From positions 1-33,604 of the IMG/VR virus record IMGVR_UViG_3300009187_000049: a stretch of 33,604 nt of DNA; one strand, given 5' to 3'. A model generated the notes under the pieces. The model was not told the origin of the DNA. It was given only the letters and a program-made list of their open reading frames with translations, and did not search any database. Below, one piece after another: positions 17,769 to 23,362 of the stretch; positions within the stretch are counted from its first letter, which is position 1; every line of letters begins with the position of its first letter. A program made the position numbers and the translations under genes. The stretch comes from a virus.

Positions 17769-18362
17769 ATGGCCGGATACGAAACAATCATTAGTGGAAC
17801 GTCGCCTAGCATCACGGCTGTCACCCAGCTTGATGGGACGCCAATTTTTTCAGCGACGACGGGTGGCATCACGTTTGGTGTACCGGTGTCCGGTGCTGGC
17901 GGTTATGCAACTGGAGTTCGGCAGGTCGTTTCTTCAGCGACTACCGGTGTGCAAAGCACAACGACTGTTTTACCTACGACGACTTCAATTCCAACGAGCA
18001 CCCAAGGCGCTCAATTTGCAAGCGCGACGATTACGCCGCAAAGCGCCACGAGTTCAATTTTGGTGTTGGCAGCAATACAAGCAAGCTCGTCAAACATTAA
18101 CACAGTGACAGCTGCGCTTTTTAGAGACGCAACGTCAAACGCGTTTGCTGCGGCAAGCATGGCATGTTTGCAAGCAAATTCTTCGTTTTTTATTTTTCTT
18201 TGGGGTCTTGTTTCATCGGGGTCCGTTACGTCAACGACATTTAAATTGCGGTCTGGGCCTGCTTCGGCGGGGACGTTGACAGTAAACGGATACAGCACAA
18301 TAAATCAGCTTCTGGGCAGTTCTTCAAACACTGGAATTGTTCTTATTGAGTATGGCGCATGA
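17769..18362 (+). CDS. Tail fibre-type protein with C-terminal receptor-tip-like domain
   Basis: 197 residues, nearly without charged residues but rich in Ser, Thr, Ala and Gly. After a short stem (ITFGVPVSGAGG), residues from about 48 carry the domain pattern RQVVSSATTGVQSTTTVLPT, then ATITPQSATSSILVLAAIQ, then NTVTAALFRDATSNAFAAAS, and an end of NTGIVLIEYGA. This arrangement of SITPxSAxSKILV-like and AALFRD-like strands is frequent at the ends of phage tail-fibre proteins, where it forms the distal tip. It is the best receptor-binding candidate in the genome, though short; host range is probably shared with neighbouring small fibre genes. GAGGAAATGAGCC precedes the start. Confidence 0.68.
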   Translation: MAGYETIISGTSPSITAVTQLDGTPIFSATTGGITFGVPVSGAGGYATGVRQVVSSATTGVQSTTTVLPTTTSIPTSTQGAQFASATITPQSATSSILVLAAIQASSSNINTVTAALFRDATSNAFAAASMACLQANSSFFIFLWGLVSSGSVTSTTFKLRSGPASAGTLTVNGYSTINQLLGSSSNTGIVLIEYGA

Positions 18363-18712
18363 TCATTACATTTGAAAAGCCAGCATCCTGCGACCCGAAG
18401 TTGCTGCATGCGGAAATCGATGCTCTTGAGATTGGCATACCATACAGCATCGAATGGTTTAGCGATCAAATTGTCGTTTCGTTCGACCAGGACATTGAAA
18501 GCACCGACGCTGAAAGCCTCGAGGTCGTCATTGACACTCACGACGCATCCCAAAGCCTCCAAGTCGCTGCGCTTGAAGCTGAGAAGATTGCGGCAATTCA
18601 ACTAGCCAACAAGGCACTCGTTGAATCTGCAAAAGAAAAGCGACTAAATGGCCAGCAATTGACGCAAGCTGAGCTGTCAGCGCTTGTCGATGCAATGCTT
18701 TTCCCAGCGTGA
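18359..18712 (+). CDS. Small protein after the fibre gene, unknown
   Basis: 117 residues with ATGA overlap to the fibre gene. The N-terminal half is acidic and strand-forming (GIPYSIEWFSDQIVVSFDQD). The C-terminal half is one long helix (LEAEKIAAIQLANKALVESA). Genes of this size coupled to a fibre gene are often fibre chaperones or assembly proteins, but no such family motif was seen. The translational coupling argues that its product is used with the fibre protein. Confidence 0.55.
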   Translation: MIITFEKPASCDPKLLHAEIDALEIGIPYSIEWFSDQIVVSFDQDIESTDAESLEVVIDTHDASQSLQVAALEAEKIAAIQLANKALVESAKEKRLNGQQLTQAELSALVDAMLFPA

Positions 18713-18724
18713 TAAAGGACTGCA

Positions 18725-19075
18725 ATGGCTTCGCAAGTCGCGCAATTGAAAGAGCTACTGGACGAGAAGTTTGCAGCGCACGAGCATCGCAGCAATCTTG
18801 CCATCAGCGAGCTTGAGGGACGCTTGCGCGATGCGGCATACGAAGAAGCAAAGGCGCACGCTGCCCGACACGCAGAGACGCTTGCGGTCTTAGCTGGTCA
18901 CCAGAGCGAAATCACGGCGCATGACGTGCGGATTAAACGCGTTGAGGACCAGGGAGCCAAGCTTGAGGCGAAGCGCGATGCAAGCGTTGACCATTGGCGA
19001 CTGTGGGCCATGGGAGTCATGGGCACGCTGCTAGCGTCAGCGCTGGCTTCTATTGTTTCTGCACTGAAGCATTGA
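18725..19075 (+). CDS. Coiled-coil protein with C-terminal membrane anchor, lysis region
   Basis: 116 residues. Residues 1-90 form a charged coiled coil (VAQLKELLDEKFAAHEHRSN; HDVRIKRVEDQGAKLEAKRD). Residues about 93-112 are a membrane segment (WRLWAMGVMGTLLASALASI) with a short basic tail. This is the build of XhlA-like phage lysis accessory proteins and of some short holins with one membrane segment. It is followed directly by a holin-like gene and the endolysin. AAAGGACTGC gives a good ribosome site. Which of the two membrane proteins triggers lysis cannot be told from sequence. Confidence 0.6.
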   Translation: MASQVAQLKELLDEKFAAHEHRSNLAISELEGRLRDAAYEEAKAHAARHAETLAVLAGHQSEITAHDVRIKRVEDQGAKLEAKRDASVDHWRLWAMGVMGTLLASALASIVSALKH

Positions 19076-19077
19076 TC

Positions 19078-19359
19078 ATGAACCCGACTCAAATTGCTAA
19101 TGGTTTGACTTCCGCGCTACTTGGCCCAAGCCTCGGTGCTGGCCTTGTGCTTATCGCGTGGCTCGTGAGTCTTATTCGCGATGGCGTACCGATTCGAGAG
19201 CAGGTGGCGCATGCGCTCGCACAACTCAAGCCGGTGGCGATTCCTTCGTTGGGCGCGACTGGCCTTGCGTTGCTCGCTGGCGAGCCGTGGCAATTGGCGC
19301 TTTCCGCTGGAGTGAGCGCTGGCCTTGTGGCCGCAGGCTTTCGAGCGCCAGCGAAGTGA
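19078..19359 (+). CDS. Holin-like membrane protein
   Basis: 93 residues from the ATG at 19078, 2 bp after the previous stop. Hydrophobic segments lie at about 14-34 (LGPSLGAGLVLIAWLVSLIR) and across about 53-88 (PSLGATGLALLAG; LALSAGVSAGLVAAGF), giving two or three membrane passes. A charged linker with basic residues lies between them and the C-terminus is short and basic (RAPAK). Small size, this topology and position before the endolysin suggest a holin, which would open the inner membrane at the end of infection. No named holin family was recognised. Confidence 0.6.
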   Translation: MNPTQIANGLTSALLGPSLGAGLVLIAWLVSLIRDGVPIREQVAHALAQLKPVAIPSLGATGLALLAGEPWQLALSAGVSAGLVAAGFRAPAK

Positions 19360-19361
19360 GG

Positions 19362-19772
19362 ATGCTTGCCCTTGCGCTGGCGCTATCGTGCCTCGGGTGC
19401 GCTGGCCTTACGTTGGCTCAAGTGGCTCGAGGAGCCGCTTGGCTTGGCGATGTGATCGGAGCGGCGCAGGCTGGCGCCGATGTGTATTACCGTCGCCACC
19501 CGAACCAAGAAAACGAGCAAAGGCTAGCTGTAGCGATTAAGCGCACCAGGTTGGCGATTGCGGCGCTTTCGGGTGCGGTTGCTGCCAAGGACGAGGACCA
19601 GGCCGCAAAGGCGCGCCTGGAGGCTTTGCGAGCCTATGGCGAGGTGGTCTACTTGCTAGCGGAGCTTGGCGTACTCTCTGGAGAATCGCTTGGCGGCGTT
19701 GAGGCGGATGCGCCTATGCCTGGTCGATTGGAGCTGCCAAGCGTTGCGCAGATTGCGATGGCGCTCGAGTGA
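19362..19772 (+). CDS. Small lipoprotein-like lysis-region protein
   Basis: 136 residues from the ATG at 19362 (GAGG just upstream). The first 20 residues are a short hydrophobic signal (MLALALALSCLGCAGLTLAQ) containing two Cys. Neither gives a textbook lipobox (ALSC or CLGC), so lipid attachment is possible but not certain. The remainder is helical and charged (VAIKRTRLAIAALSGAVAAK). Placement between a holin-like gene and the endolysin would suit an outer-membrane spanin lipoprotein or an inhibitor of the lysin. The GTGA overlap couples it to the endolysin gene. I infer envelope location only. Confidence 0.55.
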   Translation: MLALALALSCLGCAGLTLAQVARGAAWLGDVIGAAQAGADVYYRRHPNQENEQRLAVAIKRTRLAIAALSGAVAAKDEDQAAKARLEALRAYGEVVYLLAELGVLSGESLGGVEADAPMPGRLELPSVAQIAMALE

Positions 19773-20899
19773 CTGCGCTTGCGTATGTGTCCCGGGCTGG
19801 CGCTTGCGACCTGCATTTGGCAGGGTGGCTGGTGCTACCAAGTGGCGGCGCCATTAGTCGCCTGCCGATTGTCGATGCGGACACTAAGCTGTTCGCTCGC
19901 CTTTCGCCCGTGGCTGCTGACGCATGGGCGCGAAGCAAAGGATGGCGCTTGCCGTCCGTCGATGAGTATGACGCGCTTCACTCATCGGCGCTATTCATCG
20001 CGCCGTGTACGATGCCGACAATGGCTCAGCTTGCGGCAGCAGGCGTGCCTGCGAACAACGTCAAAGCTGTTGACGCGTTTCGTAACACAAACATGCGTTC
20101 GCTAACTTGGTGCCAAGAGCATGATGCGGCCGTTTGGGACCGATTGAAGGCTCGAGGATGGTGCGCTGAACCCGTAAGCAACGCTGGCAAACATTGGGCA
20201 AACGGTGGCGCAATTTACGGGTGGTGGCGAGCTGATGGAACCAAGATTCAAAGCCCGTCGAATGCGCACAGGGGAAGCCAGCATACCGACTACGCGACGA
20301 CGTTCCATGTTTGGCGACCGTCTGAGCCTGGCGACAAGGTAGAGCCTCCAAAGGGTGATCCGTGGACGCATATTCAGGCGCGCAATTACACGCCAGCAGA
20401 GCGCAATGCGGTTGACATCGTAGTTCTGCACTCGACGGAAAACCCTATCCGACGAGGCACCGCGCGCAGCGTTGCGTTGTGGTTTGCAGGCGCATCGGCG
20501 CCACAGGCCTCGTCACACTACGTCGTTGGCCCTGATGCCGTGTATCGGTGCGTCGAGGAGCGCGCCGTTGCGTGGGCTGCGCCAGGGGCCAATCGCCAAG
20601 GCATCCAAATTGAGCAGGTTGGGCAGGCCGCGAAGACTCAATGGGATCGCGATGGCGATGGCGTCGAGGATGGGTTGCCTGTGCTTCGTCGCAGCGCTGA
20701 GCTTGTGCGCGGCATCTGTGAGCGGTGGGACATTCCGGTGCAGCAATTGAATGCATCGGATTTGCTCGCAGGAAAACGTGGCATCACGACTCATGCGGCA
20801 GTTTCGGAGGCATGGAAAAAGTCAACGCACGTCGATCCTGGTTGTGGAGGCGACGTGCGCTGGCCGTGGGAGCTTTACCTGTCACTTGTTCGCGGCTGA
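19769..20899 (+). CDS. Two-domain endolysin with C-terminal amidase (Amidase_2)
   Basis: 376 residues from GTG. Residues about 213-370 form an N-acetylmuramoyl-L-alanine amidase domain of the PGRP/T7-lysozyme fold: VVLHSTE gives zinc ligand His221, QIEQ follows at 280-283, THAAVS gives His342, and HVDPG gives Asp356. It would cut the peptide from the glycan in peptidoglycan. An unusual insert at 293-301 (DRDGDGVED) looks like an EF-hand/thrombospondin-type calcium loop. Residues 1-190 are a separate domain with GWRLPSVDEYDAL (58-70), an AGKHWANGG...YGWW stretch and AHRGSQHTDYATT (166-178). Its function is not known, but it shares several landmarks with the lectin-like protein at 21597-22145. 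There is no signal peptide, so a holin is needed. The last 18 bp overlap the convergent transglycosylase gene. Confidence 0.85.
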   Translation: MTALAYVSRAGACDLHLAGWLVLPSGGAISRLPIVDADTKLFARLSPVAADAWARSKGWRLPSVDEYDALHSSALFIAPCTMPTMAQLAAAGVPANNVKAVDAFRNTNMRSLTWCQEHDAAVWDRLKARGWCAEPVSNAGKHWANGGAIYGWWRADGTKIQSPSNAHRGSQHTDYATTFHVWRPSEPGDKVEPPKGDPWTHIQARNYTPAERNAVDIVVLHSTENPIRRGTARSVALWFAGASAPQASSHYVVGPDAVYRCVEERAVAWAAPGANRQGIQIEQVGQAAKTQWDRDGDGVEDGLPVLRRSAELVRGICERWDIPVQQLNASDLLAGKRGITTHAAVSEAWKKSTHVDPGCGGDVRWPWELYLSLVRG

Positions 20900-21505
20900 T
20901 TCAATAGCCTCTACTCGACGTTGCGTAGCTGAATCCATCGGACGATTGCCACAGTCGATAGGCTCAATGTCCGCAGCGTCAGCCATAGCGGCGGCAAGCT
21001 GGCAGCGGCGCACGCCAAGAGAGATTGGTTTCGCAGAGCACTTGCCAGCGCTCCAAGCTCCAAGCCATTGTGCTGGGCCACCATGGCAGGTGTCGCGATA
21101 GTGGCGCAGCAAGCGATACGCGACCAGAACGGACGACCTTGGGTTGCGCAGCGCATCAACCGTCAACGGTTCGTAATCGCGATCAATGCGCGGCATCATC
21201 GCTGGCAGCGCTCGAGATAGTTGCATGGGTCCGATGGCACGGCAGATGCGCCCGCTGTTTGGGTGCGCGCAGTCTCCATCGGGGATGCTGGGCCGGTGGC
21301 GGGATTCCTCGTAACCGATCGCAGCCAGTAGCAACGGGTCAACGTCGGGCGAGACGAGCGCACCAGCGCGTCCAGCCTCGAGGTACTCGCCTGCCATTGT
21401 CGCCATGCCGTCGAGGTACGATGCCCAGCGTTCTGACGTGTGGAGGTCTGGTTGCTCGACCATGGCGAGCTTGGATAGGAGCAGGATTAGTGTCGCAAAC
21501 GTCAT
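20882..21505 (-). CDS. Secreted lytic transglycosylase (SLT-like)
   Basis: 207 residues. The N-terminus is a hydrophobic signal or anchor (MTFATLILLLSKLAMV). The enzyme core follows: DPLLLAAIGYEESRHRP with catalytic Glu67 in the ES motif, then GRICRAIGPMQLS (the GxxQxs motif of the goose-lysozyme/SLT fold), and an ALRNPRSSVLVAYRLLRHY helix. It would cleave the glycan strands. Five Cys residues suit an oxidising envelope location. It is the last gene of a minus-strand operon controlled from 22604-22631, not of the plus-strand lysis genes it faces. It overlaps the endolysin gene by 18 bp at the 3' end. It could be an exported lysin, a virion-independent wall remodeller, or a host-cell-surface modifier. 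Confidence 0.78.
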   Translation of the reverse strand: MTFATLILLLSKLAMVEQPDLHTSERWASYLDGMATMAGEYLEAGRAGALVSPDVDPLLLAAIGYEESRHRPSIPDGDCAHPNSGRICRAIGPMQLSRALPAMMPRIDRDYEPLTVDALRNPRSSVLVAYRLLRHYRDTCHGGPAQWLGAWSAGKCSAKPISLGVRRCQLAAAMADAADIEPIDCGNRPMDSATQRRVEAIESAANK

Positions 21506-21600
21506 TGGATAAAACCCCAGATGATAAAGGCAAAAAAAATCACGGTGACGATCAAGTCAACATATTCCGTGCGTTTGCACTTGTTGCATGAGCAATTCAT
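21502..21600 (-). CDS. 32-codon single-span membrane peptide
   Basis: This ORF is too short for usual gene finders. The ATG (21600-21598) overlaps the TGA of the upstream lectin-like gene as ATGA, and its TGA (21504-21502) overlaps the ATG of the transglycosylase gene in the same way. A frame fitting exactly between two ATGA junctions is unlikely by chance. The peptide begins MNCSCNKCKRTEYVDL and continues with a membrane segment IVTVIFFAFIIWGFIQ. The CxCxxC cluster precedes the segment and could bind metal or be lipidated or disulfide-linked. Size and topology recall pinholin- or toxin-like small membrane proteins. The function is unknown. Confidence 0.65.
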   Translation of the reverse strand: MNCSCNKCKRTEYVDLIVTVIFFAFIIWGFIQ

Positions 21601-22145
21601 AGGTCCTGACAGCACCTAACGGTGGTCGCGTAATCGTGCCACCTTGGTGAATGCGATGTGATTACGTCTCCACATTCTCCGAGTCGCGACCAGTAAGCTG
21701 AGGTGATCGCGTACTTTTTACCGATGCGTACCCATTCCTCCGTTGCAAGCATGCCCACAGCCCCGGTGGCACCGACGCATTGCGGCAGCTCCGATAGAGC
21801 AGGGTACTGATCGAGGCGCATTAGCTCCGCAGCGTTGCGATATGCCACCAGGCCCCATGCTGGAGCCTGGTAAGGCACCAAGTCACCGCATGCTTCGCGT
21901 TTGGTGCCATCGCACGCCGAGCGCCACTCGGTTAGCTGGCAAAGCCTGCGGCCTCGAGATGCGCAAAGCGCCTCTGCATCCCATGTTGCGCCACTTAGGC
22001 GCAGGTAAGGCTCAGGCAGCGCAGACAGGCCGAGCATCGGCTGTCCGTAGCCTGGCCATGGCAGCCGCTCAATGCAGGTACGAGCCGTGGCAGGCACCAT
22101 GTCGAGCGGACACACCAGCGCTGGCAGGATATGCCACCATGTCAT
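21597..22145 (-). CDS. Cysteine-rich FGE-sulfatase/C-type-lectin-fold protein, probably secreted
   Basis: 182 residues from the ATG at 22145, which overlaps the upstream stop as ATGA. An in-frame start 36 bases further upstream lacks support. The N-terminus is mildly hydrophobic (MTWWHILPALV). CPLDMVPA followed by CIERLPWP is how formylglycine-generating-enzyme-like domains open. GRRLCQLTEWRSAC (65-78) is their central RLPTxxEWExA motif, and the end HDYATTVRCCQ fits their last strand. Ten Cys suggest disulfides. The late GNVWEW-type motif and the active-site Cys pair of true formylglycine enzymes are not recognisable, so it is more likely a ligand-binding lectin-fold protein. Such proteins are abundant in Myxococcota. 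It lies one small gene upstream of the transglycosylase. Confidence 0.65.
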   Translation of the reverse strand: MTWWHILPALVCPLDMVPATARTCIERLPWPGYGQPMLGLSALPEPYLRLSGATWDAEALCASRGRRLCQLTEWRSACDGTKREACGDLVPYQAPAWGLVAYRNAAELMRLDQYPALSELPQCVGATGAVGMLATEEWVRIGKKYAITSAYWSRLGECGDVITSHSPRWHDYATTVRCCQDL

Positions 22146-22399
22146 CGGTCCTGTAGCCTCATTTCGATGTAGCGCGCCCATTCACGCTCAGCTTTGACGC
22201 TCAGGCTAAGTTGGCGCCACCCGCCTCGGCGCTTGTCAGGCATCCAAGCCTGCACGGCATATACGCCTTGCCAGTCCGAGTCCCAAGTAAATGTGGACTC
22301 AAAGACCATTTGATTGTAAGCGCCATGGCTGTCGAGGTTACCTCGCTCGATGTCGCATTTGATTGTTCGAGCTGCGGTTAAATTAGGTACCCAGCTCAT
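22142..22399 (-). CDS. Small unknown protein, envelope operon
   Basis: 85 residues, joined by ATGA overlaps to the genes on both sides. It is rich in Trp and Arg (FESTFTWDSDWQGVYAVQAW; DKRRGGWRQLSLSVKAEREW) and reads as a small mixed strand/helix domain ending in a basic helix (ARYIEMRLQDR). No signal or membrane segment. Not recognised. The tight coupling suggests that it works with the 66-residue protein before it and the lectin-like protein after it. Confidence 0.7.
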   Translation of the reverse strand: MSWVPNLTAARTIKCDIERGNLDSHGAYNQMVFESTFTWDSDWQGVYAVQAWMPDKRRGGWRQLSLSVKAEREWARYIEMRLQDR

Positions 22400-22596
22400 A
22401 GCGACACCTGGCCAAAGATGCCGCGCTTTGCGCGCTCAATACGAATGCGAGCGCCAAGATACGACACGGCGTTATCAGTTGGATCTACTCCAGCCAGCGA
22501 AAGCGCAAAGATCAACTTGATTCTGTCGTGCGGCAACAAGCCCTCGGCAAAGTCCCAGGCCAAATCGTGAATGGTTGTTTTGTCGGTGTTGGTCAT
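22396..22596 (-). CDS. First gene of the minus-strand envelope operon, unknown
   Basis: 66 residues (MTNTDKTTIHDLAWDFAEGL...), helical, with an acidic N-terminus and basic C-terminus (ARIRIERAKRGIFGQ). No family recognised. There is no ribosome site: the sequence before the ATG is CTTCACCCC, and the predicted transcription start lies within a base or two of the ATG, so translation is probably leaderless. The promoter and operator just upstream make it the first gene to respond when the repressor is lost. Confidence 0.7.
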   Translation of the reverse strand: MTNTDKTTIHDLAWDFAEGLLPHDRIKLIFALSLAGVDPTDNAVSYLGARIRIERAKRGIFGQVSL

Positions 22597-22603
22597 GGGG
22601 TGA

Positions 22604-22631
22604 AGTTAACCGCAGCTAACGAGTTCGTCAA
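22604..22631 (-). promoter_or_regulatory. Leftward promoter with operator OL2
   Basis: Read on the minus strand, the -35 is TTGACG (22631-22626), the spacer is 16 bp and the -10-like element is TTAACT (22609-22604), seven bases before the ATG at 22596. The operator GTTAACCGCAGCTAAC (plus strand 22605-22620) covers the -10 and most of the spacer. It is a near-copy of the promoter at 25200-25227, with TTG, AAC, TT and GCTGCGGTTAA at identical spacing. The -10 is weak (3 of 6), so an activator or the operator-bound protein may matter. Confidence 0.68.
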
Positions 22632-22642
22632 CTTCAAAGCAC

Positions 22643-22678
22643 AAAAAAAAGCAGGCCGCGTCATTCCACGCAGCCTGC
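22643..22678 (-). terminator. Rho-independent terminator of the SSB operon
   Basis: Arms GCAGGC and GCCTGC (22651-22656, 22673-22678), a C/A mismatch, GCGT and ACGC (22658-22661, 22668-22671), and a six-base loop CATTCC. On the minus strand the stem is followed by eight U residues (22650-22643). It lies 29 bp after the SSB stop and separates the recombination operon from the envelope operon, which has its own promoter immediately beyond. Confidence 0.88.
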
Positions 22679-22706
22679 CACCAGTCCAACCCGATGAAAG
22701 TTAAGC

Positions 22707-23102
22707 CTAAAACGGGATATCGTCGTTGTCAAATACTGAAAAATCAGGCTCAGCCTGGGTCGCAGGAGCGGCCTGCGCTTGTTCGCGTCGCTCGCCCTTC
22801 ACCAAATGCACGTCGCTGGCAGCGATTTCAGTCTTGTATCGTTTCTGTCCGTCTTTCTCCCAGCTCGATGTGCGGAGCGAGCCTTCAACGACGAGCTGAG
22901 AGCCTTTGGTCAGCAAGCGAGCCATGGCCTCGGCACGTTTGCCGAACATAACCACCGAGTGCCACTCGGTGTGATCGACCCATTGCTCTCCCTGCTTTTT
23001 CCGCTCCGACGTTGCGAGCGAGAATTTAAGGATTGAGGTGGCACCAGCCTGCTTAAGCTCAGGGTCTTTGCCGAGTCTCCCAAACAATGTAACGCGATTC
23101 AT
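22707..23102 (-). CDS. ssb: Single-stranded DNA-binding protein (SSB)
   Basis: 131 residues. The OB-fold begins MNRVTLFGRLGKDPELKQ, followed by LKFSLATSERKK, DHTEWHSVVMFGKRAEAMAR, KGSQLVVEGSLRTSSWEKDG, the standard sequence landmarks of bacterial and phage SSB. The C-terminal tail is flexible and ends DNDDIPF, the acidic peptide that recruits replication and recombination partners. It coats single-stranded DNA, here presumably exposed by the exonuclease encoded upstream in the same operon. The start overlaps the previous gene by four bases (ATGA). Confidence 0.95.
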   Translation of the reverse strand: MNRVTLFGRLGKDPELKQAGATSILKFSLATSERKKQGEQWVDHTEWHSVVMFGKRAEAMARLLTKGSQLVVEGSLRTSSWEKDGQKRYKTEIAASDVHLVKGERREQAQAAPATQAEPDFSVFDNDDIPF

Positions 23103-23362
23103 TTGTGTTTTGCTCGTCTAATGACTGAATTTTTAAACCCGTTTTGATTTTTCCCGCTGTAATTTGGCAGCGCTGCGGCATAACACTCGCCGCAGAAATC
23201 GTGTGCCCCGGCGCCTGAACCGTCGCGTAGACCACCGGCACAAATGAGCCAACCTTTAGCTTTTGCGTCAACGCGCAGCGTACGCGCCGCAACTCGGAGC
23301 TTTGAAGGTTCCGCAGAATTACGTCCACAAGCGTCACATTGGATAGTTGTCACGATACTCAA
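23099..23362 (-). CDS. Small Cys-containing (zinc-ribbon-like) protein
   Basis: 87 residues from a TTG start that overlaps the preceding stop (TTGA); GGTGGTG lies upstream. CDACG near residue 9 and FCGEC near residue 57 form two CxxC pairs, and between them lie basic strands (VAARTLRVDAKAKGW). This is the spacing of a small zinc ribbon. The C-terminus is basic (KNSVIRRAKHK). It lies between the exonuclease/annealing fusion and SSB, so a nucleic-acid-binding role in recombination or replication is plausible. The family was not named. Confidence 0.65.
   Translation of the reverse strand: MSIVTTIQCDACGRNSAEPSKLRVAARTLRVDAKAKGWLICAGGLRDGSGAGAHDFCGECYAAALPNYSGKNQNGFKNSVIRRAKHK

Noticed and set aside
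21597-22145. Diversity-generating retroelement target
   Set aside because: The lectin-like fold is used in such targets, but no reverse transcriptase and no template/variable repeat pair was seen.
22371-22382. TTTAACCGCAGC on the minus strand, a fourth operator-like site
   Set aside because: Only the left half matches and it encodes residues near the start of the 85-residue protein. No promoter elements are placed around it.
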